Translations under genes and position numbers: made by a program
Shown: one piece after another, positions 1 through 10,142 of the stretch
Layout: each line of letters starts with the position of its first letter
Numbering within the stretch: position 1 is the first letter of the stretch
NCBI GenBank assembly: GCA_963989385.1
Contig: OZ022502.1
Location: forward strand, 47,051,454-47,115,453
From: Ctena decussata
Taxonomy: Eukaryota > Mollusca > Bivalvia > Lucinida > Lucinidae
Direction: 5' to 3'
DNA length: 64,000 bases
Notes under the pieces: model-generated
The model's database searches: none
Seen by the model: only the letters and a program-made list of their open reading frames with translations
Told to the model about the DNA's origin: nothing

Positions 1-269
1 TTGAGATTATTACATGTATAATGGCTAATGTATTAAATTACAGAGCATTTGACTCACTTCACATACACACACACACAAAAAATAAATAAATAAAAATAAG
101 TAAATAAAAATTAAGAACATAAAATTAAAAATAACATATTGAAATATATATAAAAAAATAAATTATTTAGTGACGATACAAGACAATATTTGTAAAATAT
201 ATTCAATTATTTTTTTTCTTTCTTCCTTAAGTTCTTTTTTTATTCAGTTTATTTTACCTTTCCTCTTCT

Positions 270-302
<33 letters not shown>

Positions 303-954
303 AATTAATATTTGAGTTTTCTTTGACTGCTTATCAGCAAATTATATTTTACAAATTACAGAATATATTGTTCTTATCTCATACATTTTGACTGATGCAA
401 GAATTTATCCCACTAGAGCCCCACAGGCAGGCAGTGGTTTCAGCACTGCATTGTTTTATGACCTTAATAAATGAGGTGATTAGGAGGTGCCTTTGATTTT
501 CTTATCACTTGTTTATTGGAGGGGATTAGATTGGGGGGGTCAAAATGATAGAACAAAATCCACCCCTTTAAAAAAAAGGAGTCTTATCTCGAGGTGCAGC
601 CATCATGGATCCGTTCCGCTGAACCTCTTGGAGACCATCGTTACAACAACAACATAAAAAATCTCTTATAAATATTGTTTTATCATCTAACATTTTGTAT
701 AAGCACTACAGCAAAAATGAATGATTGAAAAATTATTGATAATAATAATAATAATAATGTGTTTCCTATACAAAAACAGACCAGGTCATATTTGTATTTG
801 GACCAGAACAATCACTGTAATCATAATTCCTACTGAATAACCAACCTAGCAGATTCCGTGAAATGGTTTCTCTAAATGTGATAGAGTGCAGGAAATCATG
901 ATGCAAATCATGTATGAAGCAAATGGACCATTCAAAATATTGATAGTAAAAACT
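1..954. other. gene-free AT-rich stretch
   Basis: No coding exon or recognisable element is seen. The stretch holds simple sequence: CA runs near 66-77, a poly-T tract at about 271-301 and an AAT microsatellite at about 738-758. The only open frame here (170-391) reads through the poly-T tract and is not a gene. Confidence 0.7.
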
Positions 955-968
955 GAGTTAAAACTGCA

Positions 969-1281
969 AATCTATTTCGAAATTTAAATTATTGAAAAGT
1001 GGTCGAAATGTCTATGGCCAAAATGTCCATGGCCGAACTGTTCTGGGTCGAAAAATACGTTGCCGAAATGTCGTATAGTCGATCGGACTTGATATTGCAT
1101 GATTGGGTAAGGCTCCAAGAGTCAAAGTGCAGAAGCGGCTGTGTCTGGCTGCGGGCTGCACCCTATTTTTTTTTTTTTGGAGAATTGTGCGTGGTTTAAC
1201 ATGTTTATCAGAGTTGAACAGCATAGAAATTGTTGACCGGTCGAAATGTCGAGTTGTTGTCGATGCGGTTATCAGGAAGCG
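969..1281. mobile_element. possible insertion flanked by 14-bp direct repeats
   Basis: The sequence gagttaaaactgca occurs at 955-968 and again at 1282-1295. It looks like a target-site duplication around 313 bp. The insert carries short degenerate repeats of the type tcgaaatgtc-atggcc and a short poly-T run near 1166-1178. I do not recognise the family. A chance or older duplication is also possible. Confidence 0.4.
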
Positions 1282-1370
1282 GAGTTAAAACTGCATGAGT
1301 GGTCCAAAAATTTTATATGGTAACCAAAATAATGTTTTAAGATAAAGATAAGCCACAGGCAAGCCAGGAA

Positions 1371-1442
1371 TGGTCAAGGTCATCAAAGCAGTTACAAAGC
1401 TTTATCGGATAAGCTTTGTAACTGCTTTGATGACCTTGACCA
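1371..1442. repeat. near-perfect hairpin
   Basis: Two arms of about 32 bp (1371-1403 and 1411-1442) are reverse complements around a loop of about 7 bp. The arms begin tggtcaaggtcatcaaagc. This is probably a foldback or miniature transposon remnant. Confidence 0.8.
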
Positions 1443-1479
1443 GGGCCTGCAAGATTTTACCATTGACCACTCCGATTGA

Positions 1480-1745
1480 CAGAAGACTGGATGTCTTGCG
1501 GTTTAACGACACAGTCAACAGCCAGTCATATCGAATCTAATGGAAGGAAGCTAATGATAGGCTGTATGCAACAGAACCATGTCTTCAGTTATATCGGGCC
1601 GACGGAAGGGGGTAACGAAAGGTTGTATGCACTGGAATCCCTAGTACGGTGGCATTAAGACTGCCAAGAGCCGAATTCGAAACCAGATCACTAGATTAGC
1701 AGGTCAGTGATAATCTCAGTGAGCTACTGTGGCTTCTGTTTATTT
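1480..1745 (-). mobile_element. SINE-like repeat, degenerate
   Basis: It shows a gcggtttaacgacacagtc-type block, a cagtcatatcg block and repeated 'taatgataggctgtatgcaa' wording, then gccgaattcgaaaccagatcac, which looks like an inverted tRNA B box. The same organisation recurs near 7.67-8.02 and 12.79-12.96 kb. A tRNA-like head on the right implies minus orientation. Assignment is by pattern only. Confidence 0.4.
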
Positions 1746-1866
1746 CGCCAGCAAATGTTGACACATTGACACATCGCCTGATAGTACACCGCCACGATTT
1801 GTTTTCGTCATTTCAGCTATGGGGAACAACATTTGCTTCCCTGGGCGACTAGGCCCTTCCGAAATT

Positions 1867-2034
1867 GGGTCTACTCTTAAATTACCCCGTGGGAGAAAAT
1901 TTTAAGTAATAGTTATACCATGGTTTGTCCGCCTGTACGAGGAGATAATCCACGAGGTTTAGCGAGTGGATTATCTCCCGCACAGCCGGACAAACTATTG
2001 TATAACTATTTTATACCACCTTTATCAGTGTAGA
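1867..2034. repeat. hairpin MITE-like element
   Basis: The core 1908-2010 is a long inverted repeat: aatagttatacca pairs with the reverse complement near 2000, and the gtggattatctccc arms flank a short loop around gaggtttagcga. The outer ends (ggtctactctta and cagtgtagacc) are weakly inverted and suggest a whole element of about 170 bp. Confidence 0.65.
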
Positions 2035-2500
2035 CCTTGCTCATTGGGAAATATTTCATGCTAAAGTTGGCGCTTTCTGGTAAGGGTGGTATAAGAGTTG
2101 AATCCTAATGAAGAAGGGAGGCAAAATTGAAAATAGCATGTCTAGAGTTGCTTTCTCTGAATATGTTCCACTGCTATGTTTTGTTAGGCAGATTTTTTTA
2201 TATTGTAAAGCTGTGAAAAAGTCTTACTCATGCATCTCAAGTCTCCCACAATTTACGGTTAAGGGAGTTTGTTACTCAGCAGTTATCACTCATTCACCAT
2301 CCCATTAAGCTGAGAAACTTGTTTACTTTCTTAAAGTAGGAAGAACAGTTTTTTTACTTTCTTAATTTGTCACAGTTACTTTAATACACCTACTTTTTGA
2401 CACATTTTTTTGACATTTTGCCTTTCCAGAGAAAAGGTAACTCAGTAGTAGCCTTGAACAAAGTGTATTAGGAAAGAGGCTTTAAAATAATAAAAAAAAT

Positions 2501-2724
2501 GAGCCACCAATGATGTGGCATGTGCGTTCGGTGAAGACTCAGATCAGCCTGGGCATCCGTCTAGTCTGATCAGAGTCTTCGCTGTCCGCATGGAGCTAGT
2601 TTGAACCCTTTGCAACCCTTTAAGCGCACAGCAAAGACTCTGATCGACTGGGCGGATGCCCAGACTGAGCTGAGTCTTCGCATAGCGCACATTCTACTTT
2701 GTTTGGTTTGTCGTGTCGCGGTTG
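2501..2724. mobile_element. GATCAG foldback element, copy 1
   Basis: This is one of ten copies of a self-complementary element of about 235 bp. It shows the conserved blocks gactcagatcagcctgggc, ccgcatggagctag and gtcgtgtcgcgg. The left terminus is damaged: the part matching gcgacacgacaaa is missing. No coding capacity. Confidence 0.8.
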
Positions 2725-2754
2725 TTTATATTTTCACTAGTTTCCCCTGTGTTA

Positions 2755-2935
2755 AGATGAATGGATACTTTTTCAGTGGATCAGCTGCCCATTTTTTGCC
2801 CCTTTTCAATGGGGATCAAGTCTTAAAGGTGCAGATTATTTCCTTTAAGATTCGATCTTATTCGGAAGGGAAACATCGCCTTATGAAGAAAACAGGTAGT
2901 CCCAAAAGTGGATCCCTTTGTAAAAGTACCCCAAG
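2755..2935 (+). mobile_element. hairpin MITE (CAACTC-hairpin family), diverged copy
   Basis: It matches, with divergence, a family whose better copies are at 6617-6850, 57752-58031 and 63636-63832. It has a leading aagatgaatggatac, a cttttcaatggggatcaag block and a central hairpin around tcttaaagg, then the gcaaacagg-like and ccctttgtaaaa blocks. Confidence 0.55.
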
Positions 2936-3399
2936 TCACCTTTGTATACACACTCGGGTATAGCAAGCAATTTTATGCCATCTCAACGTCTGCAGAGGGC
3001 TCAGACCAGCCTGCACATCGGGGCAAACTGAACAGGGCCATAATCGTTACCTATTATAGATTGTCCATCAATCATAGATGTGAAAATAAAGACCGATGGG
3101 GCTGCTCAGGGCCTGCTTTTTTAACATTTTTCATCCAGAAAGTTTTCGCATGTTCAGGCTCTTTTTATGATCAAAAATTGCACCTTCTGACTGTTACCCT
3201 TCATTGATTTTCAATTAAATTTGACCCTATTTACAGGTATTATGCATTGAAAAACCGCATAAAACGAAATGGACCCTAATTATTTGGTGAGCAAGAGAAA
3301 CTGGGTTTTTGCGTAGGCATATACCATGACTGTGCCTTGTATCCGAACAAATAAAACGTTTCATCTACCTCGATAATATAGACCACTTTTAGTCATTCC

Positions 3400-3535
3400 A
3401 CAACCGCTGGGCAAATGGTCGTCAGCAACTAGCAGATGCCCTCGAAATGGCGTCGTCCTAACGTCGTTGCGACGTGTCGACATCGCATCGACGTCAGGAC
3501 GACGTCATTTCGACGGCATGTGCCTGCTGGGTCTG
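3400..3535. repeat. ACGTC-rich palindromic repeat
   Basis: Dense reiteration of gacgtc/cgacgt words is bounded by ctgggcaaatgg on the left and tgcctgctgggt on the right, an imperfect inverted pair. A related block lies at about 35890-35995, within the 5-prime part of the CR1 insertion. It is probably a small DNA-transposon derivative. Confidence 0.5.
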
Positions 3536-3797
3536 GTCTTAGCTGTAATACATTACCGTGAAAACTGTTGGAGTTGCGGGAACCCTTATATTAAAATATA
3601 TGCGTACGAACGCGCGCGCGTTGTGACGGTAGAAGTGAATCCCATCGTGAAGCATCCCGTCGTGAAGTATTTAACAAAGAGGACGAAATTTTTTTTTATT
3701 TATACTTTTCATGTCGCATCCTATAAAGGCATGCCGGGAGGCATTTTGAAAATTTAAAGATTATCTCATTTATGCCCAGTATCTCATAAAAAAGTGA

Positions 3798-3875
3798 CAT
3801 TGACAAACAGTGCAGACCCAGATCAGATGCCGCAAATCGCAGCGTCTGATCTCGATCTACACTATTTGCAGAAGA
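3798..3875. repeat. GATCAG-type small hairpin
   Basis: acagtgcagacccagatcag is followed by the inverted counterpart ctgatctcgatctacactat. The same 'aacagtg-aga-ctgat' hairpin theme recurs at 5.66-5.88, 9.44-9.52, 18.58-18.66 and 27.1-27.2 kb. Confidence 0.55.
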
Positions 3876-3911
3876 CAAATGGGTACTTCTCCTGAAAATG
3901 ATAATAAATTC

Positions 3912-4384
3912 TAACACAGTGCGCCTATAGAAGCAATGGAAAGTTACCGTGTTTTATTCTGCAACAATTCACTGTCTCGAGGCGCGTGAATCTAATTGCT
4001 GACGTCACTTGCATTACTGACGTAATTTTGTGACGTTTAGAGACGTTAGACGGTGTAACGTCTCTTTGTCTTTTCAAAGTCGCCATAATAATGTACATTT
4101 AGGTTAGATACAGTCAAGAATATTGGCGGGAGCATGAACGCGCTGGCATGAAGGTTGGGAGAGTTTGAATGAAAAGAATAATTTTTCCGCGTTATTGAGC
4201 GTTAGAATCGAAATAGTTCAGCCCTAGCATTAAATTGTTGTGTAATAATTCACTGTTTGTCGGTCAGTTGTAAGTAGATATATCACTCGCGCTCCGCGCT
4301 CGTGATATGATCTACTTTACAACTGACCTCCAAACAGTGAATTATTACTCAACAATTCACTGCTAGAGCTGATCTATTTCTTAA
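3912..4384 (+). mobile_element. 470-bp hairpin-bearing element, copy A
   Basis: This element is repeated in inverted orientation at 16696-17168. It starts at cacagtgcgcctatagaagc. It contains several TGACGTCA/TGACGTAA-like sites, and near its right end (4230-4365) a strong palindrome of about 130 bp with the centre at actcgcgctccgcgctcg. No ORF of note. Matching both ends of the two copies gives the boundaries to within a few bases. The class is unknown; it is probably a non-autonomous DNA element. Confidence 0.75.
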
Positions 4385-4530
4385 TTGATAAAACTAAAGT
4401 CAGCCAGACACCCCTTAATTGACAAATGGGCTCATCTAGTTTATAAGGTCAGAATGATCCATTGGTAATCGATGGGTTAATCGAATCGATATATATGTAT
4501 GTAACATTATTGCAATATCACACCTGGTTA

Positions 4531-4602
4531 ACGAAAAAGAGCCATAGTTACCAAACGACCTGATGACCTGGTCGTTTGGTAACTATGACTCTTTTTGTTT
4601 CG
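4531..4602. repeat. hairpin, possible foldback remnant
   Basis: The arm gagccatagttaccaaacga (from 4539) pairs with tcgtttggtaactatgactc (4572-4591). The arms extend into inverted a-rich/t-rich ends. The loop is about 9 bp. Confidence 0.8.
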
Positions 4603-4639
4603 TAACAGCTCTTTTTCGTTTCGTTCAGTCCTTGTATAA

Positions 4640-5404
4640 TCATAGTTTACCAGGGGTGAATATGCTTGCTTAAAGAATGAAATTCTCTCGTATGGTTAGC
4701 AACTTGGTTGGTGACTGGGATATTTTATTCATATCACTAAACTCGTTATGATAAAATTTTATTACATTACATCGATTTTCACTAGTGAATGGAACAGCCC
4801 TTAACACCTGCCGCGCGTGTCTCTTTGTTCAGATCGACACCTTATCGAAAAATGGAATAGTCCCTGTGTGAATTCCGTCACATGCATCTAAAGAGGGGCA
4901 GTTGTAGAAAAACTAGTTCCCCTTTGTTACGCCCCTCATTCAAGCGTGAAGAAGGGCATCTGCCGTTTGTGAAACAGCTGTCGTTTTTACTATATTTTCA
5001 CAGTATAGTATTAAGGGTTGTAGTAGTAGTGAAAATATTATAGTATTTATCACTACGCTATTGGAAAATAGACGTAGGAGTTATTTATTCAGTTATTTAT
5101 TGGCCGTGAACTTTTGCTGTAGATACTGATCAATATAAAATTTTAGTAATTATTAAAACTTACTTGTAAATGGGATTGTATAACATGAAAGTGACAGTGG
5201 TATATTATTGACAGAATTTACCATCAGGAATGGACATAATTTTGACGTATTTATATTCGCATTCTTAACGGAGAGAGGCATATTAAAATTAATTGTATGA
5301 TCTACAGCTAATACAGCAGCATAATATTATACTTAAATGAGATGGAATAGATTTTGAATTAAGACCGGAAAAAATATAATTGCTATCTAGGAAGAAAGGG
5401 AACC
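4640..5404. other. apparently unique non-coding stretch
   Basis: No repeat seen elsewhere in the window and no coding frame. It ends at a well-placed ATG at 5405 with a short frame and a splice-donor-like GGTAAGG, so it could be 5-prime UTR or promoter of the Orange-domain gene (inference). No clear TATA box or CpG island is seen. Confidence 0.4.
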
Positions 5405-5420
5405 ATGGAAACGGGTTACG
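5405..5420 (+). CDS. candidate tiny first coding exon (METGY), speculative
   Basis: An ATG in good context (aaccATGG) is followed by codons for Met-Glu-Thr-Gly-Tyr and one extra base, then GTAAGG, a good splice donor. This leaves phase 1. The exon at 8662 needs exactly one incoming base to keep its frame, and the junction would read Gly-Ala-Thr-Thr. The phase match could be chance (about one in three). If real, the protein would have no bHLH domain unless further exons lie in the 3.2-kb gap; none was recognised there. Confidence 0.25.
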
Positions 5421-5519
5421 GTAAGGCTTTATTTAATTTTTTGTTGAAACTTTGCAAACACTGCAGTGCTCCAGACACGAAGAGGTAACAGAGATGAATT
5501 AGGGATACGTTTACATATA

Positions 5520-5885
5520 ACTCCTTAAAATGTGTTGTGAACCCTTATTAGAAAGTCTCGCCGAGACGATTCTTATTTATAAAGGGGCACAACATATTTA
5601 TTTTCGCTGAGACTGAAAGGAACACTAAAAATCATAACCAAATCTTATCTAATCTGGAACTCTGAAATTTCAGTGCAGACTGAGATGAGGCGGCTTACTG
5701 ATAGTCGTCTTATCTTGATCTTCACTGTCGTTCTGTTCGTGATTTTTCCGTTTTGTTGTGTCAGATGCCGTTTTAACTCTTTAAGCTCCAGTGGCGAAAT
5801 TAGCAAAATTTGCAAACAGCGTAGATCCTGTTGAGGCGGCTCATCATGAGCCGCCTCATCTAGATCTACATTGTTTGCCCTCTAG
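5520..5885. repeat. cluster of three small hairpins
   Basis: A hairpin around aaagtctcgccgagacgatt (5561-5580) resembles the core of the element at 57328-57540. Two GATCAG-type hairpins follow. One (about 5670-5740) is weak. The other (about 5815-5880) has a perfect centre at gcggctcatcatgagccgc inside agatcctgttgag/catctagatctac arms. Confidence 0.55.
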
Positions 5886-6560
5886 TCTTTGATTTCTCAA
5901 TATGAAATGACTTGGACAAGTCATTTTTTTTAATTTTTGCAGACGTAAATTTTGTCGTCTGCTTTTTTATGCTTATAGAGTTAAATAATAGACTTGTCAC
6001 TTTAATGGCTGGAATGATCAATTTCAGAAATGGTTTAAATGCATATCATGCATGTATTGCAGGCTGATCTTAGTTGCGGCTCTTGTTTGATAGACTGTCA
6101 GTGCGGATAGGAAAGACTGTGACCAAACTACGCGAATGCGCAGATTGTTCCGAGTCTTCTGCTCGCGCAAATCATAAGACACATTTTTCTGGTTTCTACT
6201 CAGTTATTTGTTATCGGTGTTGTCTTTGTCATTTACGTTATCTTCTTGATCGTAAGCTTCTTTTGGCATTTCGTTATCAACGTTATCATTTACAATTACA
6301 ATTGTTTGTCATATGTTCGACAGCATTTTATAAATTTCTGTCCAGATAAAGTGCGCTTTAAAATCTGTCACTTTCCTATGTCAGCAGATGACTGCGGTCT
6401 ACAAGTATCAGCTTTTACTGAAAGTGATCAGGTTCTTACCAGTGATGGTATGATTCATTACTGTCCAATTTTAAAGAAAAATCATAGAAACTAAGCATGT
6501 CGGTGCAATGAGCAGACTGGCATGGGTAGTTTAGAATATTCTTCTTGAAACGGACATTAC
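5886..6560. other. no recognisable gene
   Basis: Non-coding. The short open frames at 6074-6494 show no recognisable domain and overlap sequence with hairpin-like words (gtgcggataggaaagactgt). Nothing supports a gene. Confidence 0.5.
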
Positions 6561-6616
6561 ATCGATGAATGGAATTGTTAAATTTGAATGTAAAGGATCT
6601 GCCGTGAAGGTGAATG

Positions 6617-6850
6617 GGAACATTTTCAGGGGAAGCAACTCTGCCATTTTCATTTTTGCCACCCTTCTTAATGGGGGTCAATTCCTGAAAGAAAGAATTT
6701 GCTCTCTTAATAGCAAATTCTTTCCATCAAGATTTGACTCATTCTGGAAGGGTTTATTGCCACGGAAAGCAAACAAGAAGACAAAACGTTGTCTCCCTTT
6801 GACAAAATAAAATGGCGGTAAAAACATGGAGGTGTACCCATACACCTTAA
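6617..6850 (+). mobile_element. hairpin MITE (CAACTC-hairpin family)
   Basis: Its ends are inverted: gtgaatgggaacat on the left and atacaccttaa on the right. A central hairpin around gaaagaatttgctc and gagcaaattctttc-like words is followed by agcaaacaagaag and tctccctttgac blocks shared with copies at 11125, 13436, 57752, 58909 and 63636. Non-coding. Confidence 0.7.
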
Positions 6851-6882
6851 GTCATACTGCTGCTGGTGATGATTGTTGACCT

Positions 6883-7117
6883 AAGCGGCGACACGACACA
6901 ACTAACAAAGTGGCATATGCCCAGCTAAGACTCAGATCAACCTGGGCATCCACTCAGTCTGATCAGCGTCTTCGCTGTGCGCTTAAAGGGTAGCTAAGGG
7001 TCTAAGTTAGCTCCAGGCGGACAGCGAAGACTCTGATCAGATTGGGAGGATGCCCAAACTAATCTGTCTTCGCTGGGCGCACATGCCACTTTGGTAGTTT
7101 TGTCGTGTCACGGCTCA
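6883..7117. mobile_element. GATCAG foldback element, copy 2
   Basis: Inverted termini gcggcgacacgacacaac and gttttgtcgtgtcacggc surround two arms. Each arm contains its own palindrome (gactcagatcaacctgggc with cagtctgatcagcgtc). Confidence 0.85.
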
Positions 7118-7323
7118 GTCCTATTATTTGATTTGTCCACAACACGTATCTTGTTTGACTGCATAAGATAATTCATCGAAACTTTAAGAAAAATGAATTT
7201 TCATCCTCCTAAATTTCAGTTTTATCACTGAATGAATAATTCGAGATACTGCTGATTAGAGTGTAAATTGGGCAAAAGTTATTCAAGTAGAAACAATATT
7301 AAAACATTATATTGTTATTAACT

Positions 7324-7560
7324 GAGCCGCGACACGACAGACGAATGTAGTGGCATGTGCGCCTTGCGAAGACTCAGATCAGCCTGGGCATCCGCCCAGT
7401 CTGATCAGAGTCATCGCTGTCCTCATGGAGCTAGCTTAGACCCTTAGCTACCCTTTGAGCGCACAGTGAGGACTCTGATAAGGTTGGGCGGCTGCCCAGG
7501 CTGATCTGAGTCTTCGCTGGGCGCACATGCCACTTTGTTGGTTTAGTTGTGTCGCGGCTC
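7324..7560. mobile_element. GATCAG foldback element, copy 3
   Basis: Termini gagccgcgacacgaca and tgtgtcgcggctc are inverted. The whole element folds on itself. It begins 206 bp after copy 2 ends. No ORF. Confidence 0.85.
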
Positions 7561-7669
7561 TACTGTGGTTTTAAGTAAGTGATACATCAAAAACTATTCT
7601 AGTGTAAAATGAGGCTTTAAAAAAGTATCACAGTCGGATAGTGTTCTTGTGACAGCTGAATATTGACCG

Positions 7670-8025
7670 ATCACTGAATGGATGGATGGATGGGTGGGTG
7701 TATGGATGACCTGCGGTTTTAAGGCCCTTTCAAAAGTATTTCAGTCATATCAAGCCGATGGATGGACGATTATAAATGGCTGTGTGCGAGTAAAAGGATT
7801 TCCGCATCTAGCGGGATTCGATGGATGGACGGATGACTTTCGATTATCTGGCCTCTTCAATTTTGGAATTACCGAGCCGATGGAAGAGTGATAATGAAAT
7901 ACTGTATGCAATGGGACCTCATTTATGGTTGAAAAGGTTTATGACATAAGCGGGATTGGAACACGAACTGCTTGCTCAGCAGGCCAGTGCTTAACCCACT
8001 GGCCTACCCGGGCTCCTGATCCACC
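7670..8025 (-). mobile_element. SINE-like repeat with ATGG microsatellite
   Basis: It begins at an ATGG run (7677-7700), followed by aaggccctttcaaaagtatt, tcagtcatatcaagccgatg and tgataatgaaatactgtatg blocks. It ends in gcgggattggaacacgaactg and a tRNA-like run to ggcctacccgggctcc. The order mirrors the 12.79-kb copy. The tRNA-like head is on the right, so orientation is minus. Confidence 0.5.
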
Positions 8026-8182
8026 ACTGAAAAACGTCAGCATCTGAAGTGCTTTTCGGACCAGCAGCCATTATGTATACTGGTCAAAAAAATAATTGAA
8101 TAAGTTTTAAGTAGATAAAGACCGCATTTAAATTACATGTCATACCAGTCCGTTAGTCACATGGCATAACTGAAAAAAAAAC

Positions 8183-8232
8183 TAGTCGCGGGCGGGAATC
8201 GAACCCGGGTCGCCCGGGTGAGAATCCGGCAT
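8183..8232 (-). repeat. tRNA-like fragment
   Basis: cgggaatcgaacccgggtcg is an inverted tRNA B-box/T-arm sequence with anticodon-arm-like bases after it. No complete cloverleaf can be drawn, so this is a tRNA-derived remnant and not a tRNA gene. Confidence 0.4.
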
Positions 8233-8239
8233 AGTTTAA

Positions 8240-8500
8240 TGCATTGACTGGAATGGAATTGAATGGAATGGACTGGTAGTGAAAGTACTATCCCAGACTT
8301 CGGGAGCAAGGTTTAACCAGTGGAATGTAGCCTACCTTACCCATTCCATTCCATTCCGGATCAATCCGTTCCAGCCCATTCCATTCTAGATGTTACACTA
8401 TGTCTGACAACTACTGGGCTCCCTAGATAATGGAAAGCAGAAGTAGTTATCTGTAACACACTCCGCATCGGTGCGAACATCCGACTGGAATGGAACGAAT
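8240..8500. repeat. inverted GGAAT-type repeats
   Basis: Short GGAAT-rich runs (8248-8272, for example tggaatggaattgaatggaa) are mirrored by attcc-rich runs (8341-8385). A second inverted pair (tgttacactatg with tagttatctgtaaca) lies further out, so the stretch can fold back. The element boundaries are unclear. Confidence 0.45.
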
Positions 8501-8579
8501 AGAAGATTATTCTTAAAACAGATTGATTTCGATCGTATCGTGACTGATTATGGACAGTTTATTTATTTGTTGTCTATCG

Positions 8580-8610
8580 ATCGACGATCGACGATCGATC
8601 GATCGATTGA
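8580..8610. repeat. ATCG microsatellite
   Basis: Reiterated gatcgacgatcgacgatcga, palindromic, lies about 50 bp upstream of the exon acceptor. Confidence 0.8.
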
Positions 8611-8661
8611 ATGATTGATTCTCTAGCTGGATGTTAATGTACTTTTATTTATCTATTTCAG

Positions 8662-9347
8662 GGGCGACAACTTCAGAAATGAGTGACCCAAGAGGAGTAA
8701 ACGAGATTCATTCCCAACAAGACCAAATAATCCACCATCATCTTCCACCAATCCACCCAAGTCTTCATGGATTACCTTCCGTACACTACGTCTATCCAGG
8801 ACAATCGCAGTTAGCTCCCTCTATGATGAACGATATGTTTCTAGCTGGATTTTCAGACTGCGCAGAAGAAGCAGTTAGATATCTGGTTGAAGTGGAGGGC
8901 CTGTCTCATAATCACCCCATGGTGGTTGGACTGAAGCAATATTTGTATGATAAACAAAGAATACTGGAACTTAACTTAATGTTGCAAAACAAATTTCAGC
9001 TGAATTCGCCTCAGAACAATCAGTTCAGAACATCAGAACAAGTCACAAAGAGTGGCGTGCATGAACATATACAACATTCAAATATAGATGTTGAACATGC
9101 ACCTAGTTTAATTGAAAGTTCGTCTAATGAAAACGGACTGGTTTCTTATCCTTGTAAGCAAGACGGTGTAGAATCAGATAATAGCAGTAAAACAAATATT
9201 CTTCCTGAAGGAACCGAACAGAGAGTTTCAGAATTAGTCGATGAAATATTTTCATTACTTCAAGAGGAAGACGATATATATTTGGACTCAGATTCTGACG
9301 TGGACGAAGGTTTTGATGAACTGACAGAACAAGAAGTGCTATTATGA
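8662..9347 (+). CDS. Orange-domain protein (bHLH-O/HES-HEY-like), terminal exon
   Basis: A pyrimidine-rich acceptor (tttatctatttcag) ends at 8661; the exon opens with two bases that complete a codon, then runs 228 codons to TGA at 9345-9347. After a His/Pro-rich lead (about residues 20-65 of the open frame) comes MFLAGFSDCAEEAVRYLVEV and a following EGL...L-x-x-YL block. This fits the Orange domain: the G-F-x-x-C, E-x-x-R-Y-L and E-G-L positions are all present. The Orange domain mediates dimer selectivity and repression in hairy/HES/HEY bHLH factors. The C-terminal third is acidic (EEDDIYLDSDSDVDEGFDEL) and lacks a WRPW or YRPW tail, unlike typical HES/HEY. No bHLH domain lies in this exon; upstream exons may be outside the window or unrecognised. 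The open frame extends upstream to an ATG at 8631, but that part is intron. Another small Orange-containing family is possible. Confidence 0.65.
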
Positions 9348-9394
9348 TAACTGTAAAACTCTAAAAATTGGGGCACCTAAATGATCACCGCTAA

Positions 9395-9615
9395 GGGTCA
9401 AGTTGGGTAAATTCGGACAGAGGGTAAATTTGGACATACCATTGCAAACAGTGAAAATCCTGATGAGATGGCTCATTATGAGATTATGAGCCGTCTCATC
9501 AGGATTTTCACTGTTTGCCCAGTTCATTTTGTTTTAATTCCAAACAAGTGGCATACAAAGGAAACAATGTCACTGTCCGTATTAACCCGCTGTTCGAATT
9601 TACCCGACTGTACCC
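9395..9615. mobile_element. palindromic MITE (GGGTAAATTCGGACAG family), copy 1
   Basis: Inverted ends gttgggtaaattcggacag and ctgttcgaatttacccgac. The central hairpin (gcaaacagtgaaaatcctga) pairs with tcaggattttcactgtttgc at about 9498-9517. A second copy is at 18533-18729. It begins 48 bp after the stop codon of the Orange exon. Confidence 0.8.
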
Positions 9616-9628
9616 TAAATTTCTAAAA

Positions 9629-9810
9629 ATTAGGACACTTTAAATAATTACCGTTGTTCCACTAAAATTTGGACAGTCTGTTTCTACAATGCAGTAATGT
9701 GTACAAAAATGCCGATGGAATGGCAAACAGTGTAGACTTTGATCAGGCTGGTTCTTAAGGGACAGTTTGACCTGGGTCTGCATTGTTTGCTCAGACCTAT
9801 CTGTCCCAGT
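9629..9810. mobile_element. MITE (TTRGGACAC family), copy 1
   Basis: It begins attaggacacttt, has the internal acagtgtagactttgatcag hairpin arm and ends cctatctgtccca. It is collinear with copies at 27036-27211 and, inverted, 33811-33949. Confidence 0.65.
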
Positions 9811-9965
9811 ACATGCACTTATAATTTTGTTAGGTATAAATTTTTGCCTTTTAAAGACAGGTCAAGGGAAATGTCCCATATCTCATGTCAGAACATACAC
9901 GAATCAGATTCAGTATTCGCATTTCACTACAAAGAAACATCTCAGAATCTATACATTGTTGATGC

Positions 9966-10040
9966 GAACAGAGAAGACCCGGATCAGCCTGCGTCTGCGC
10001 GCAGGCTCATCAGGGTATTCTCTGTTAACACTTGGAATTA
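9966..10040. repeat. small hairpin
   Basis: aacagagaagacccggatca is inverted against tcagggtattctctgtt. The centre is cctgcgtctgcgcgcagg. Confidence 0.6.
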
Positions 10041-10142
10041 GGTACATCAAGTTCTTCGGTAACTACAAACACGATAGACAACTCTGTTAGATAAAATACA
10101 TAATTATATTTCGATTGCTCCCCCTATATGACACACACCACA

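Noticed and set aside
170..391. 73-codon frame with a Phe run
   Set aside because: Generated by the poly-T tract.
8183..8232. tRNA gene
   Set aside because: Only a T-arm/B-box-like piece is present; no acceptor or anticodon arm can be formed.
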